A stretch of DNA of 64,000 bases from positions 127,619,555-127,683,554 of the forward strand of contig OZ024821.1 in the NCBI GenBank assembly GCA_964016985.1. The letters run 5' to 3'. The DNA comes from Anodontia alba (lineage: Eukaryota > Mollusca > Bivalvia > Lucinida > Lucinidae). The position numbers and the translations under genes are program-made. How positions within the stretch are numbered: position 1 is the stretch's first letter; each line of letters starts with the position of its first letter. The notes under the pieces were generated by a model. That model was not told the origin of the DNA and searched no databases. It saw only the letters and a list, made by a program, of their open reading frames with translations. Positions 22,112 through 32,899 of this stretch are shown here, one piece after another.

Positions 22112-23080
22112 CTCTCTCTTCACCAGTAAGGTCACCACAGTGCTAGGCAGGATCCACTAAACACAGCAGTAGGACAACAAACAGGACAAAATACGTAATA
22201 AAATCCGCAGTGAGTAGCCACAAGGCCACACAAAGAACAAACAACACCAGAAAAAGTCTACACCAGTAACCATGGAAACAGCTTACAGAAATCTGACCGG
22301 AGATGCTGCATAGCTGATCAGTTTGTGCTAAGCAACGGTACATCTAAAGCCGAAATCATTATTAGCGCTGTTTGCCGAATAAAACGTTGTACTGAAAAAT
22401 ATCAGAATGACAATTAATAAATGATAAAGGTACAAAATTATCAGGCATGTGCCACTGCTTATTGACCTATCGATACCCTCTTAACTTGAAAATGGTAAGA
22501 TGACCTCTTCATAACAGTTGAAGAAAATTTTATATTTAAACTACTATTCCTTATAGGAGCCTCTATTTTCTTTTTTGATTTATGCTCATCCGCTGTTGGT
22601 TGATATGACAAAAATTAGTTTTATTAATCTTAAAATAACAACTCAGAAAGAAACTGCTGATGTGATTTGAGCCTAATTTCGCCTCAGTGTCTTGGATGGT
22701 CCTCTGTTAGGTCTGTTTTGAGCCCATCGGTTATTTTGTGTGGTTGCCATGACCGCCAATATTCTCCAAGTATATACAATTGGAAAATTGTGAAATGACA
22801 TCTTCGAAACTGATATAGAAATTTGAACTAAATTTAGTAGTAATGTTTTCCTCTACCAAGTTTGTTTTATAGTCATGCGCTGTTTTTATTAAGGTGATCA
22901 TTAGTTTTAAGGTTTGAACAAATACATATCCTATGGTATCTCCACAGATTTGATTTAAACTAGACTTGGTCTATAGATTCAGAAAAAAATTCTCTCTTTA
23001 ATTGCACGACGGCGGTTCGGTCCTCAGAGTAAATGACAGCTCCCTCCTCAGACTGTTTTCGATGGTTGACACCAGACTAT
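22112..23080. other. Intron/intergenic sequence, unassigned
   Basis: The part at 22150-22290 may be a very diverged R1 fragment. No exon or other repeat is evident. Confidence 0.35.
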
Positions 23081-23089
23081 CAGTGTCTG

Positions 23090-23450
23090 TCGTCGGGCCC
23101 ATCGTGGTCCAGTTAGTGGTTTTCTTGTGTTCTGGCTTCAGATCGCCATTGAGCCGTTTGCTTTCATCACAGTGTTTTGCTAAGATGTGTTTCACTATCA
23201 TGTTTCAAAGATGAGGTAGAGGACCCCTATGCGGACCGAACATACATGTATATTTATAATTTGGAGCAGCATCGGAATTAAGGGTGAGGTTTCTCGCGAG
23301 AAGTTTCTCGCGAGTAAAGCTAGTGTTACCCCCAATAGTTTTCCTTCTGACCGTTCAAATGTGGTTCCTCTGTTGCAGTTCTTTGTTTGTGCGTCTGTGA
23401 TTTCATATGTGGTGTTTGTGGTGTTCTTATTTGTATAGACTAATCCTAAA
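23090..23450 (+). repeat. R1 repeat
   Basis: Carries the R1 landmarks GCAGCATCGGAATTAAGGGT, CGAGTAAAGCTAGTGTTA and GTTCCTCTGTTGCAGTTCTT. A small TTTCTCGCGAG duplication is present at 23290-23312. Confidence 0.65.
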
Positions 23451-23481
23451 AACAGTATGCATGATTATCGATGGCAAACAG

Positions 23482-23717
23482 GGCCCAGTTGTTCAAAGCT
23501 AACGATGTCGTTAGTTAACGATTCGTTAAAATTTAAATCAAGTGATACGCAAATATGCTGAAATTTTTTGCTGAAAAAATGTGAGTAGCTTTTGCAAAGC
23601 TACTCACATTTTTTCAGCAAAAAATATCAGAATATTGTGTATTGAATCCGCTAAAACAGTTAACGAAATGGCCCTTAACGAGCTCGTTAAGCTAACGACG
23701 CTTTGAACAACTGGGCC
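23482..23717. mobile_element. GGCCCAGTTG MITE, CAG-flanked
   Basis: Flanked by CAG at 23479-23481 and 23718-23720. It is the inverse orientation of 21881-22108 and is nearly a full-length palindrome around AGTAGCTTTTGCAAAGCTAC. Confidence 0.8.
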
Positions 23718-23816
23718 CAGGTAAACAGATTCATCGACAATTCAGATACATGCATAGTGTACCTCCCTTATTACGTGGGGAGCGAACGTTGTACAACCTG
23801 TAGAAACGGAAATAGC

Positions 23817-23927
23817 TACCCAGTCAGCATTCTACGTAAATCTATATCGGGCCGTCATCGGCCCGTCAGGGTAGCTGACGGGCCGATAACGGCCCGATGT
23901 AGATTTACGTAGAATGCTAGCTGGGTA
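23817..23927. repeat. 110-bp near-perfect palindrome
   Basis: Arms start ACCCAGTCAGCATTCTACGT and run through ATCGGGCCGTCATCGGCCCG to the centre GGGTAGC; the right arm is the complement with few mismatches. The same palindrome recurs at 44048-44155. Confidence 0.85.
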
Positions 23928-24249
23928 AATGTTTAAATCCGAAAATGTATCTTCTGTTTGATTATTTATTGTTACCTGTCAGAATGGCTATTTGCTTTAA
24001 TTTGTATGTTCAGGATAAGACCAGCTATCCTGAACATAAAGTGTCACAACCCAGTCACCCACCCCGCACTCACTTTTGTTTAAATTTCATCGTATCTATG
24101 AAAGACATTTTCTCCGACTATTTACGGGTATTCTAAATAGAATTAGATTTCCACACCTACTGTGAAATTATTCATTACAGATGATACTGTTAGGAGTTTT
24201 TGAATAATCCTTCTGGTATAAAGTAACACTTAAGCTTTCCCCAACTAAT

Positions 24250-24723
24250 GTCCTCCATCATCTGTATGAAAACGCGAATGGGGAGGAATTTCCTACGATG
24301 GAAGAAATGTTTAGAGAGGCGAAGAGAGTATTGCATCCTGACGGCATAATGATCGTTATTGAAGTTATCACTTTACAATAAAGAAAGCAGTTTGGTACAA
24401 TCAGCTGAATCGTTCTTTATGTGAAAGGACTTGCAAGCTCTTTCCTTCCGTTAAACAGTATCTAGCCACGTTTGAAAAAGCACAAATTTCAGAACGTTAA
24501 AAAAATAACTATCCTTGGTAATGATGACCCCAGAGGTCGACCAAAAGGAGAATGAGGAAGAGGAGATTCTCTATTCGCGTTTGCAACAGAACAAGAGATT
24601 CGCGATATTGAACAATGTGTGCGACAGATAAATGAAGACGGCACTATGACACAGTATATGAAAGAACATGATAAAACTTTAGAAATAGGATTTTTGACAT
24701 TGCTTATGTGCATTTCGTTGTGA
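24250..24723 (+). pseudogene. Dead copy of the methyltransferase terminal exon
   Basis: The first 43 codons (VLHHLYENANGEEFPTMEEM and on) align without gaps to the intact exon at 25537. Then one base is missing near 24370, so the frame runs into TAA; more shifts follow around 24490-24560. The tail again matches (FATEQEIRDIEQ, then GFLTLLMCISL before TGA). The acceptor AG is replaced by AT at 24248-24249. The copy is therefore neither spliceable as an in-phase terminal exon nor translatable through its length. It is closer to the 25537 exon than to the 32900 exon. Confidence 0.85.
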
Positions 24724-24812
24724 ATGTATTTAAAATAATAAAGATGTGCAGGATTTTTGACATTGCTTATGTGCATTTCGTTGTGAATGTATTTAAAATA
24801 ATAAAGATGTGC
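24687..24812. repeat. 63-bp tandem duplication with AATAAA
   Basis: Two essentially identical 63-bp units cover the last codons of the dead exon and its polyadenylation signal (AATAAA at 24737 and 24800). It is a recent local duplication. Confidence 0.85.
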
Positions 24813-24814
24813 AG

Positions 24815-25536
24815 GAAGTGTCACAATCGCAGAACAGGGTAAAAGGAAACAAACTTACGGATATTTGCATGTAAAATGAAAAAGTTCCAAAAGGCAGAGC
24901 TTACTAAAAGTCGTTCGCTAAATCAGTGTAACAAGGTTTCAGCCCCGCAAAAGCTATGCTGTGACCGTACCTTGCGATGTTTCTCGCTTGTTCGTTCTGT
25001 TTTGGATGAAGTGCCTTTTGATGTCATTTATTCCTTATCTGGTTCTTTAGAAGAGTTGTGTTTCATGTTTGTGCCCTTTCCTATATATCTTTTGAAACTA
25101 CTGGACGCGTTTGTTACACAGTGAAATATGTATGGCTGTCTTCCAAAAGCACAATGATTTAAGTTACCGCCAGCTTTGTTGTATTATTATTTAGGTGTAC
25201 ATTTTAAACCGCATATTAGTGTAAATACGGAAGGACCGGCACTTTAGGGACCCCATATACAGAGCGTGGACAGATAATGTCAGTTTCTTTTCACAATGGT
25301 TCGTTTGACTAGTTAATGACCTTGAATAGTATGCATATCCCGCTCTCCTCCCTACCCAACTCCAACAGTCTAAAATCCAACATTCTGTTTGCTATTTTGC
25401 CATATTTCATCTTTTTCTTGGGACTTATTCTTCCTTTCACTGATTCTGCACCTTCACTATTGCATGGTATTGCAAGACATTGGACTAGTGCTTTACCAGT
25501 CATGTTATCCCCTGAATTTCATTCTGTTGTTTTAAG
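24815..25536. other. Intron sequence before terminal exon 3a
   Basis: No repeat was recognised. The end is a good acceptor region (ATTCTGTTGTTTTAAG). Confidence 0.45.
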
Positions 25537-26028
25537 GTTCTCCATCATCTGGATAAAAGTGCAAATGGCGAGGAGTTTCCTGCGATGGAAGAGATGTTTA
25601 AAGAAGCAAAGAGAGTGTTACTTCCTAAAGGCATTATGATTATCACTGAAGTTCTTCCATCGACAATAAAGGAAGCCATTTGGTACTGTCAGCTGAGCCA
25701 GACTTTGTGTGACAGATTTAGCAAGTTATTTCCTTCCATGAAACAATACCTAGACATGTTTGATAAGTACGGATTTGAGTGCGCTTCAAAGCTCAGTGTG
25801 CTTGGAAGAGATCTGCAAGACAGTCACTACGATCCTGAAGGACCACTTAAGCGCGAGTGGAGAAATGGTATTTCTGTTTTCGCGTTCGCAACAGAACAAG
25901 AAATTGACGAAATCGAACAAATTGTACGGAAGATGAATGATAATGGGACAATAACGGACTATATCAAGGAACATGATAGACTCTACCAAATGGGATTTTT
26001 GACAATATTAGTATGCGTTCGTTTATGA
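25537..26028 (+). CDS. Methyltransferase terminal exon 3a
   Basis: The acceptor TTGTTTTAAG precedes 25537; phase 0, 163 codons and TGA at 26026. Joined to exons 1 and 2 it makes a 279-residue protein, a normal length for a class I methyltransferase. It starts VLHHLDKSANGEEF, the usual helix after strand 4, then AKRVLLPKGIMIITEV (post-motif strand). The rest (WYCQLSQTLCDRFSKLFPSM and on to the end) is the family-specific half expected to meet the substrate. The exon at 32900 has the same layout, with roughly 40-45% matching residues by eye. No signal peptide or membrane segment is seen, so a cytosolic enzyme is likely. Confidence 0.85.
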   Translation, partial: VLHHLDKSANGEEFPAMEEMFKEAKRVLLPKGIMIITEVLPSTIKEAIWYCQLSQTLCDRFSKLFPSMKQYLDMFDKYGFECASKLSVLGRDLQDSHYDPEGPLKREWRNGISVFAFATEQEIDEIEQIVRKMNDNGTITDYIKEHDRLYQMGFLTILVCVRL

Positions 26029-26291
26029 TCATTTTATTTTAGAAAGATCAGAGATGGAAAATCTCCAAATATTGAATTCTGTTATTTATTTCTCAGCTTT
26101 CAGTGGTTTGGACATTGCAGTCTACAGTCGTTGTCACAACGACTGTAGACTGCAATGTCCAAACCACTGAAAGCTGAGAAATAACGCATACTAATATTGT
26201 CAAAAATCCCATTTGGGCACCTTTTTCGCACATGCTAGCTTAAGCAGCTGTGACAAGAAGCTTAAGCTAGCATGTGCGAAAAAGGTGCCCA
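25986..26291. repeat. Double perfect inverted repeat at the 3' end of exon 3a
   Basis: First fold: 49-nt perfect arms (26086-26134 and 26136-26184) with a one-base loop. Directly after it, 26185-26216 is the exact inverse of the last coding bases 25986-26017. Second fold: 32-nt perfect arms (26214-26245 and 26260-26291) with a 14-base loop, containing GGGCACCTTTTTCGCACATG. A third direct copy of GTGCGAAAAAGGTGCCC follows at about 26304-26320. Confidence 0.9.
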
Positions 26292-26394
26292 TTTCCGCAA
26301 GCAGGTGCGAAAAAGGTGCCCGTTTCTGTTCGTCCGTACATTCGTCCGCGCGTTAACATTTGCGACCACCCAAGCGGTCAAGTCCTTTTACTGT

Positions 26395-26965
26395 TACACC
26401 TACATTTATCTTATCTAGTATACATACACCTACATTTATCTTATCTAGTATACATTTTCTCCCTAACATGGACTCGAATAATGTGGCATTATTTTATGAC
26501 CGTGACCTTTTTCCACGGTAACATTTTACACTAACCCTCTATTTCTGATTAACTATAACACTAACAATCATCTAACGTAGAATTTGCTTTCCCCCTTACG
26601 TAAACTCAGACATGGCAGTGTCATTTTATGACTCTGACCTATATTTCGCGGTCAGATGACTGACATTTTTTGCGTCAACCCTAACTTTTAGCTCTATTTC
26701 TGAATAACTGTATGACATACTATCACCAAACCTGACATACACTTCCTCCCTAAACAGGGACACAAACATTACGGTATCATTTTATGACCCTGACCTCTAT
26801 TTCACGGTCTAATGACTGTCATGGTTTGCATGAACCCTAGCATTTAGCTCTATTTCTATTTAACCGTATGCATACACTTCTTCCAGGGACAATCACTGTG
26901 GTATCGTTTTGTGATCATGACTTACATATTAGGGTCCAACGGTTTTGTCATTTACATGAATTTTA
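26395..26965. repeat. Diverged tandem array, unit about 130-155 bp
   Basis: Four units marked by ATTTTATGACCNTGACCT (near 26485, 26625, 26779 and 26907), each followed by TATTTCNCGGT and TTAGCTCTATTTCTG. A 29-bp direct duplication (CACCTACATTTATCTTATC) opens the array. Confidence 0.75.
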
Positions 26966-27029
26966 ACCTGTTTATAATATTGACATTTGCCAGCAGGTGC
27001 GACACTGCCTTCCGTGGAACTCTTGCTTT

Positions 27030-27372
27030 GCACTGGCCTTAGCTTGTCATTTGTCCCTCTCCTTTGTTTCATTGCAGTTTTGTGATTATTTGTGTTTTAT
27101 TGTAAATCTGTACTGATGAGGTAGAGAACCTACGTGGCACGAACACACATTTGTAATTTTCAGCAGCTTCAGAATCAAGGCGAGGTTTCACTCGAGTAAA
27201 ACTAGTGTAAGCCCTTGCTGAGCGTTCTAAGGAGGTTCCTCTGTCGCAGTTGTTCTTTGTTTGTTAGTAATCGCAACTGTGTCGTTGTGTCTTGTCATTT
27301 TTTGTTCCTCATCTCTTCTCTCTCGGTACCTCGAGCAGGTTGTAGTTCGCGAATGTGGCCTTTCCTAGCTTA
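27030..27372 (+). repeat. R1 repeat
   Basis: Contains GATGAGGTAGAGAACCTACG, CGAGTAAAACTAGTGTAAGC and GAATGTGGCCTTTCCTAGC as in the copies at 23100 and 20510. Confidence 0.6.
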
Positions 27373-27483
27373 ATATTTCCGGTATTTCCGGTATTTCAGC
27401 ATGGAAGCGTCAGAATTATGCGATCGTAACTTGGAATGGCGTAGATTTTGGAGCCTTTTGTGATCGCTACGCTTTTAAAAGTA

Positions 27484-27810
27484 CAATAAAACTTAAATGA
27501 CTCGAACACCAATGGTCCGCTTACCGTGGCTAATTCGCGCTCGACTTTGAGTCCGTAGAAAATTCTTCCGATAGCTCAAGAAAACAAATATTTAGGTATA
27601 TTTAAGGAAATTTTCTTACTTTATTATGAAAGTGTATATTGTGCGTACTCATTAGAATCGCCTGATCGAGGCGATTCTAATGAGTACACCCAACATACCA
27701 TTACTTTTATAGAAGATCGAAAAGACATTCCTTAATTATGCTAATTTGCCTCCTGACCTGGCACTATGATTAACCTTCAGTTGTTCGAATTACCTATGCC
27801 TGGAAAAAAA
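27484..27810. mobile_element. pogo-like MITE B, uninterrupted copy
   Basis: Starts after TA with CAATAAAACTTAAATGACTC. The central palindrome has GTGCGTACTCATTAGAATCG with its complement. The right end is diverged. AATAAA at 27486 could in principle serve the upstream gene. Confidence 0.55.
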
Positions 27811-28734
27811 TGCTATTGTCTCAAAGGTGTTCTAGCCATTGGTTCAACTTTATTGCTGCGGTTTGGAGCTGCTACCGATCTAATGGATCTAAAGTTCCCT
27901 AACATAATTCATATTATCGTTCTCTAAAAAAGACCGCTAATTGTACTGCATCATTCTCCACTATGCGTCTCCTTGTTAACATGTTACACCAACCACATAG
28001 TCTGTCGAAGCATGTCTAAAATAGACTGGTAAATCGTGTAAGGCAATAAGGTGAATGGATACACAGCCATCGGTGACCACTCTGATCAAAGTTATTTAAA
28101 ATATTTTCTTTTTAAATATTTATATCACAAGATACGAATCACTCTATTAGAATAAGGTTATAAAACTCAGTGAAACAACTTCAAAAACTGAAATATAAAA
28201 TTTTGTTTAAATTCACTTTATTACTTATATTTGCATTTAAAATCAAAAGAACTGTTAAAATATACTGGCATTACAACCTTACAGAGCAATATTCTGAGAA
28301 TCTAACTATTATGTATGCGTATATTTTTAAATTAAAATATTTCAAATATGTTTTTTAAATATTCATAAGAACCGATGTAATGAATATTAATAATATGTAA
28401 ATAAGCAAAAACTTCAAACTCTAATAACTCCGTTATAAATTAGAATAGTTTTATCCAATCTGCTAGCTTATTTACATCCAAAAGTGGAATTAGGTGATCC
28501 GTCATCTTTAAGGGGACTTGGGAACATTTTTAGAGTCTGTCCGCCACTTACTCTTACTGTATGTAAGCATCCCAGATACTGGCATGTTTAATATGACCCC
28601 TTAACTAATATAACCCTCACCGAACTCTAACCATTAGAAACCTAACTTTCTTTGCCAATAGTAGGTGTAAAGATTCGCATGCAGATGTCAATAAGTACTG
28701 GCGGACAAATTCTAAAGTCCAGCCCAATATCCTT
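27811..28734. other. AT-rich sequence, unassigned
   Basis: No gene, repeat or exon copy is recognised. In particular there is no second copy of methyltransferase exon 1 or 2. Confidence 0.5.
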
Positions 28735-29545
28735 CTTCAAAAAGGTCTTCTTTAAATGTGAGCAGATCCTGTCCTTCTAGAGCAGACACATTTTCAGAAG
28801 GGAGGCAAATAATGAAGAGTTGTCTCCCCTTAAAGGGTACCTATTTTTCATAGTATGACTACTCACCACTTTCCTTTTATATAAGTAGATCCCTTTTCAG
28901 AAGTGAGACAAACTACCTCCCGAGAAGGAGTAAACCTTCCACTTAAAAACACCTTTCAAAGTGTTAGTTTCTTATCAAATGAGCCGGGGCACAGCATTTC
29001 GTACAAGAAAGCAGGTGTACACAGCGAATACTCAGACCAAAGGGCACTATGTGAGAAGCCAAGAATTAAAAGCGTCTACAGGCGACAAGCGTAGACACTG
29101 ATCAGCCTGCGCGGATGCGCAGGCTGATCTGAGTCATCGCTGGTCGCACATGCAGTCTTCTGGAAAATCTTGCTGTGACCCGGCTCAAACTTTTAAGAAC
29201 ACACCGTTATTATCGACATTTGAGCTGCAGTGTGAGATAATCTGTCAAGTCATTTGCGAGCAGCGAAGGCTCAGATCAACCTGCGCATCTACGCAGTTTA
29301 AGGGAACTGGATAAACTTGGAAGATATTCCGTCGTTTTTACAAAGGGGACAACTTTTGTGGCTTCCTGTTGGCTTTACTACACATCAAATCCCTTCTGAA
29401 AAGAGGTCTTCCCTAACAGGACAGAATTCGCTCCCTAGGGTGTTGGGGGGAGGGGGGCAATTTCTTTCCTTTTAAAGAAGATCCCATTTCAGAAGGGGAG
29501 CAACAAAGTTTTGACAGAGTTAACTCCCCTGAAACTGTATCTAAT
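28735..29545. repeat. MITE fragments and hairpin elements
   Basis: Fragments of the GAATTTGCTCCC MITE (28735-28880; fuller copy 29302-29545 with a G-rich expansion in its centre) alternate with GGCCCTGA-type hairpins (29085-29150 perfect around CGCGGATGCGC; half copy 29255-29300). Confidence 0.6.
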
Positions 29546-30370
29546 CCCTTAATCAGACCATTTGTTCTCGATAAACGGAATAAAGGCACAAGCTTTCACA
29601 CATCCAAATCTTGGAAGATTCAAAAGCAGAACCGATGTTATTGCTAGTTGTGCAAGCCTCAGAGGCGAAACTGTCATACCTCTACAAAACTTCAAATATA
29701 ACGAAAATATATATGATGCGTAACGTATTAAAAGGGCTTTCGTGCAATTTGCGGACAACGCAGGCCCAGATCAGCCTGCGCATTCACGCAGGCTGATCAG
29801 GGCCTTCGTTGTCCTCTTACAGAATTAATGGAAACTGTACTATATGTAAACGAGCAGAGAATGCTAAGATCAGACTGCACGGCTGTGCATACTGTTCTGG
29901 ACCTACGTTGCCCGCTACTTGCTTAAGGGCCTTTTTCCCACGTTGCGCATCATACAAAGTTACCCAGAAAAGGCCACAATCACGAAGCAAAGCTTTCTTG
30001 AGACATCAAAAGGAGAATAGATGAGGAACAATAAATGACCAAATAAAACGGCACCTTTAACATGACCGACGTCCGCACGATGAAGTACTGCAACTGAGTA
30101 ACAACCTTGGAGTGGTCAGCAGAAAAACTCTTGGGGCGGGCTTAAACCCGTTTTACTCGTGCGACCCCCTCGCCCCCTCCCCTCCCCCCACCCCCTTTTA
30201 TACCTCCTGAAACCTCCTGCCAGACATTGACACTAGAATACATAATACTTGAAAGCACAAACAGAAAGAAAACAGGAAACTAACTGGGCAGCCATCGCAG
30301 AAGATAACCGACTGATTTAATACTTGTAAATTTCACACAATAGTGTTCTTTCAGGCATAATTAACCTGGA
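29546..30370. repeat. Hairpin core and inverted R1 copy
   Basis: Hairpin at 29750-29815 (GACAACGCAGGCCCAGATCA with its complement). 29910-30160 is R1 in inverse orientation (AAAGGCCACAATCACGAAGC). C-rich tract at 30166-30200. No gene. Confidence 0.5.
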
Positions 30371-30496
30371 CCATTCTTTGGGCATATTCAGCAGCCAACA
30401 AACTGATGATTTGTTTCTTATTTTCCCCAGAAATAGGGTTTAACATTTAATGCAAACTTTTCATTATTTTCTGGTGTGTTTGTGCATCTAAGGTAC

Positions 30497-30497
<1 letters not shown>

Positions 30498-30565
<68 letters not shown>
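30498..30565. repeat. (TC)n microsatellite
   Basis: More than 30 uninterrupted CT units. A half CACTCTGGG-family MITE lies just upstream (30370-30475). Confidence 0.95.
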
Positions 30566-30568
<3 letters not shown>

Positions 30569-30713
30569 TTAATTTAATCCTTTTAGTCTTCAGAAAACAT
30601 TAGACACTTATAAAAACAGTGTAACTCTAGGTGAGACGACTCTGATTACAACAATATACAAAATCAAATTTTGAAAAGCCCACTTCAGAAACTCGGGATT
30701 AGTGGAATGTTAA

Positions 30714-30918
30714 TGCTTAGCACTCTGGGTTAAATTTTCAGCAGAGAGCATACTGAAATACTTTTCTTACTTTTCTCAAGAATCAGGTTTTGACATTTCA
30801 TGCTGGTTGTCTCCAATGGAGTCAATTTGCATGAAATGTCAGATCCTGTTTGCTGGGAAAAATAGGAAATATATCATCAATTTGTCGTCTGCTGAATTAG
30901 CCCATAGTGTGGTAAAGG
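30714..30918. mobile_element. CACTCTGGG-family MITE, TTAA-flanked
   Basis: TTAA at 30710-30713 and 30919-30922 bracket TGCTTAGCACTCTGGG and CCCATAGTGTGGTAAAGG. Palindromic centre TTGTCTCCAATGGAGTCAAT. Confidence 0.85.
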
Positions 30919-31021
30919 TTAAATGGAATTTTTATTATGGGCTGAATGCTGCTAAAATAATCATATTCCAGCAGAATTTTCTGAACTGCTTGAAATTTAC
31001 TTTTAATGTGAATTTGTCTGT

Positions 31022-31205
31022 TGAAGTTTTACGGCCCAATTAGCACTGTTAAAGTCATGTCGAGTCCTTCAGTTAACCTACTCACACTTTTCTCGGGCAG
31101 GTATAGTCTTCTAAGTGGTTAACGAGTACTTGTGTACATACTTCCGTCAGTAACTGACATTTTGACTTCTTTAATCAGTGGAAGTGGGAGAATGACCATG
31201 ATGTG
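31022..31205 (-). mobile_element. SINE body fragment
   Basis: Matches the body of the SINE at 42723-43027 (TTTTACGGCCCA, GTCATGTCGAG, CGGGCAGGTATAGTC, GGGAGAATGACC). The tRNA-like head is missing. Confidence 0.6.
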
Positions 31206-31324
31206 AGTGAAAACGCATTTATCTTACGCATTCGGACACTATGACTCTTTACCATATTTGTTATAAATTTTGAAGAAGTCCATTTTGTTACATGATTGTC
31301 TGTCTAAAACACAACTTTTGGTTG

Positions 31325-31388
31325 ACTGGCAAACAGTGTAGACCCTGATCAGACGCCGCGTTATCTCGGTTTACACTGTTTGCACAGG
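31325..31388. repeat. Hairpin core, shortened
   Basis: GGCAAACAGTGTAGACCCTG with the complement GGTTTACACTGTTTGC; part of the right arm is deleted. Confidence 0.6.
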
Positions 31389-31638
31389 CCTACCTATCCG
31401 ATTCCTTTTTAACTTAAGGTAAACATCACTCTTAGCCGAAAATATTAGAGTATTCCAATTAGAAGGGCCTAGTTAGTATTTGATCTAATTTTCACTTTAT
31501 CTGGCGAGGGAGATAATAAGAAAACTACTGCTATCTCTCACTGAATCCCCGCTTTCAAATGGGATGAAAGAAAAGAATTTGCTTACCTTACATATGAACA
31601 TTTCTTTTTAGTGTAGTTTCTTTCGAGAAAGAAAGCTA

Positions 31639-31974
31639 CAGTTGACTCTCGTTATCTCGACCTCGCTTATCTCGAATAACCGCTTATCTCGAAGTGAAAA
31701 TCTGGTCCCTGCCTAAAGAAGAAAATTTAACAACAGCTAGGTAACAAAATATTGTGGAAAAGAGGACAAATTGCTCCTAAGGAGCAATTTCTCCTCTTTT
31801 CCACAATATTTTCAATATATCTCGAACTTCAAGAGTCCAATTACATATATATTTGATTAATATGGTTGTTCGATTTATTTTTTCCTCAATTCTGCAAATC
31901 TGATATGTCGCGGTACGGATATCTCGAAGTATTTCTGAGAGTATCTTGGAATTCGAGATAACAAGTGTCAACTG
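31639..31974. mobile_element. pogo-like MITE A, TA-flanked
   Basis: Ends CAGTTGACTCTCGTTATCTC and GAGATAACAAGTGTCAACTG between TA dinucleotides. Central palindrome AGGAGAAATTGCTCCTTAGG (as read in inverse). Confidence 0.85.
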
Positions 31975-31979
31975 TAATT

Positions 31980-32225
31980 ACTTTCCTTTCAGAGTATCTC
32001 CCTTGGAGACCCAAATATTCATATTAGGGAAATGGATACAATTGCAGAAAGGCAACTCTGTCCATGGTTGCTTTGCCTCCCTTGCGACAAGGGATCTCTT
32101 TCCTTTTAGTGCAGACTGTCTTTTCAGAAGGGGCTTGGTGTGCAGGAAAGCAAACAGATAGTCACAGTGTTGTCTCCCTTGTAAAACGGCTGAAATCTAC
32201 CCAGTGTATTCACCTTATTAACCTT
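31980..32225. mobile_element. GAATTTGCTCCC-type MITE, diverged
   Basis: Contains TGTGCAGGAAAGCAAACAG and TCCCTTGTAAAACGGCTGAA, the shared right-hand blocks of this family; the central palindrome is eroded. Confidence 0.5.
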
Positions 32226-32289
32226 TAGACAAATTGTTGATGTTGTTTAATTTGGTTTTTTGTTGTTGTTTTTTGTTTGTTTTTTTGTT

Positions 32290-32711
32290 GTTGTTTTTTC
32301 TCTCTCTTTCCAGAAAATGAGTATTGTAATGCAAATTCTCTTATACTAAGGAGACAATTTGCATGACATATCAAACCCTGTTTTCTGTGATAATGAAAAT
32401 ATATACAGTCGACTCTCGTTATCTCGAATTCCAAGGGACTCTCTGAAATACTTCGAGATATCCGTACTTCGACATATCAGATTTGCAGAATTGAGGAAAA
32501 ACTAATTGATTAACCACATTTAACAAATATATGTGTAATTGCACTCTTGAAGTTAGAGGTATATCGAAAATATTGTGGAAAAGAGGAGAAATTGCTCTTC
32601 TCCACAATATTTTTACATGTTGTTAGAATAACATGTCTAGGCAGGGACAAGATTTTCACTTCGAGATAAGCGGTTATTCGAGATAAGCGAGGTCGAGATA
32701 GCGAGAGTCAG

Positions 32712-32753
<42 letters not shown>

Positions 32754-32800
32754 CAAAATGCCGTCTGCTGAAACTTTACCCAGCATGCAGAGTGATAATA
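32290..32800. mobile_element. CACTCTGGG MITE split by a pogo-like MITE and (TA)n
   Basis: Left part 32290-32400 has the AGGAGACAATTTGCATGACA palindrome. The right part 32752-32800 has TGCCGTCTGCTGAAACTTTA and CCCAGCATGCAGAGTG. Between them, 32406-32714 is a pogo-like MITE A in inverse orientation, TA-flanked, followed by about 18 TA units. Confidence 0.75.
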
Positions 32801-32899
32801 GACATCTCTGTATAGCAGTCACTATCCTATATAAGTTAATATATATTTCTTGGAGCCTGAATTATTATTTATTCAGTCTTACCTTTTACATTATTGAAG

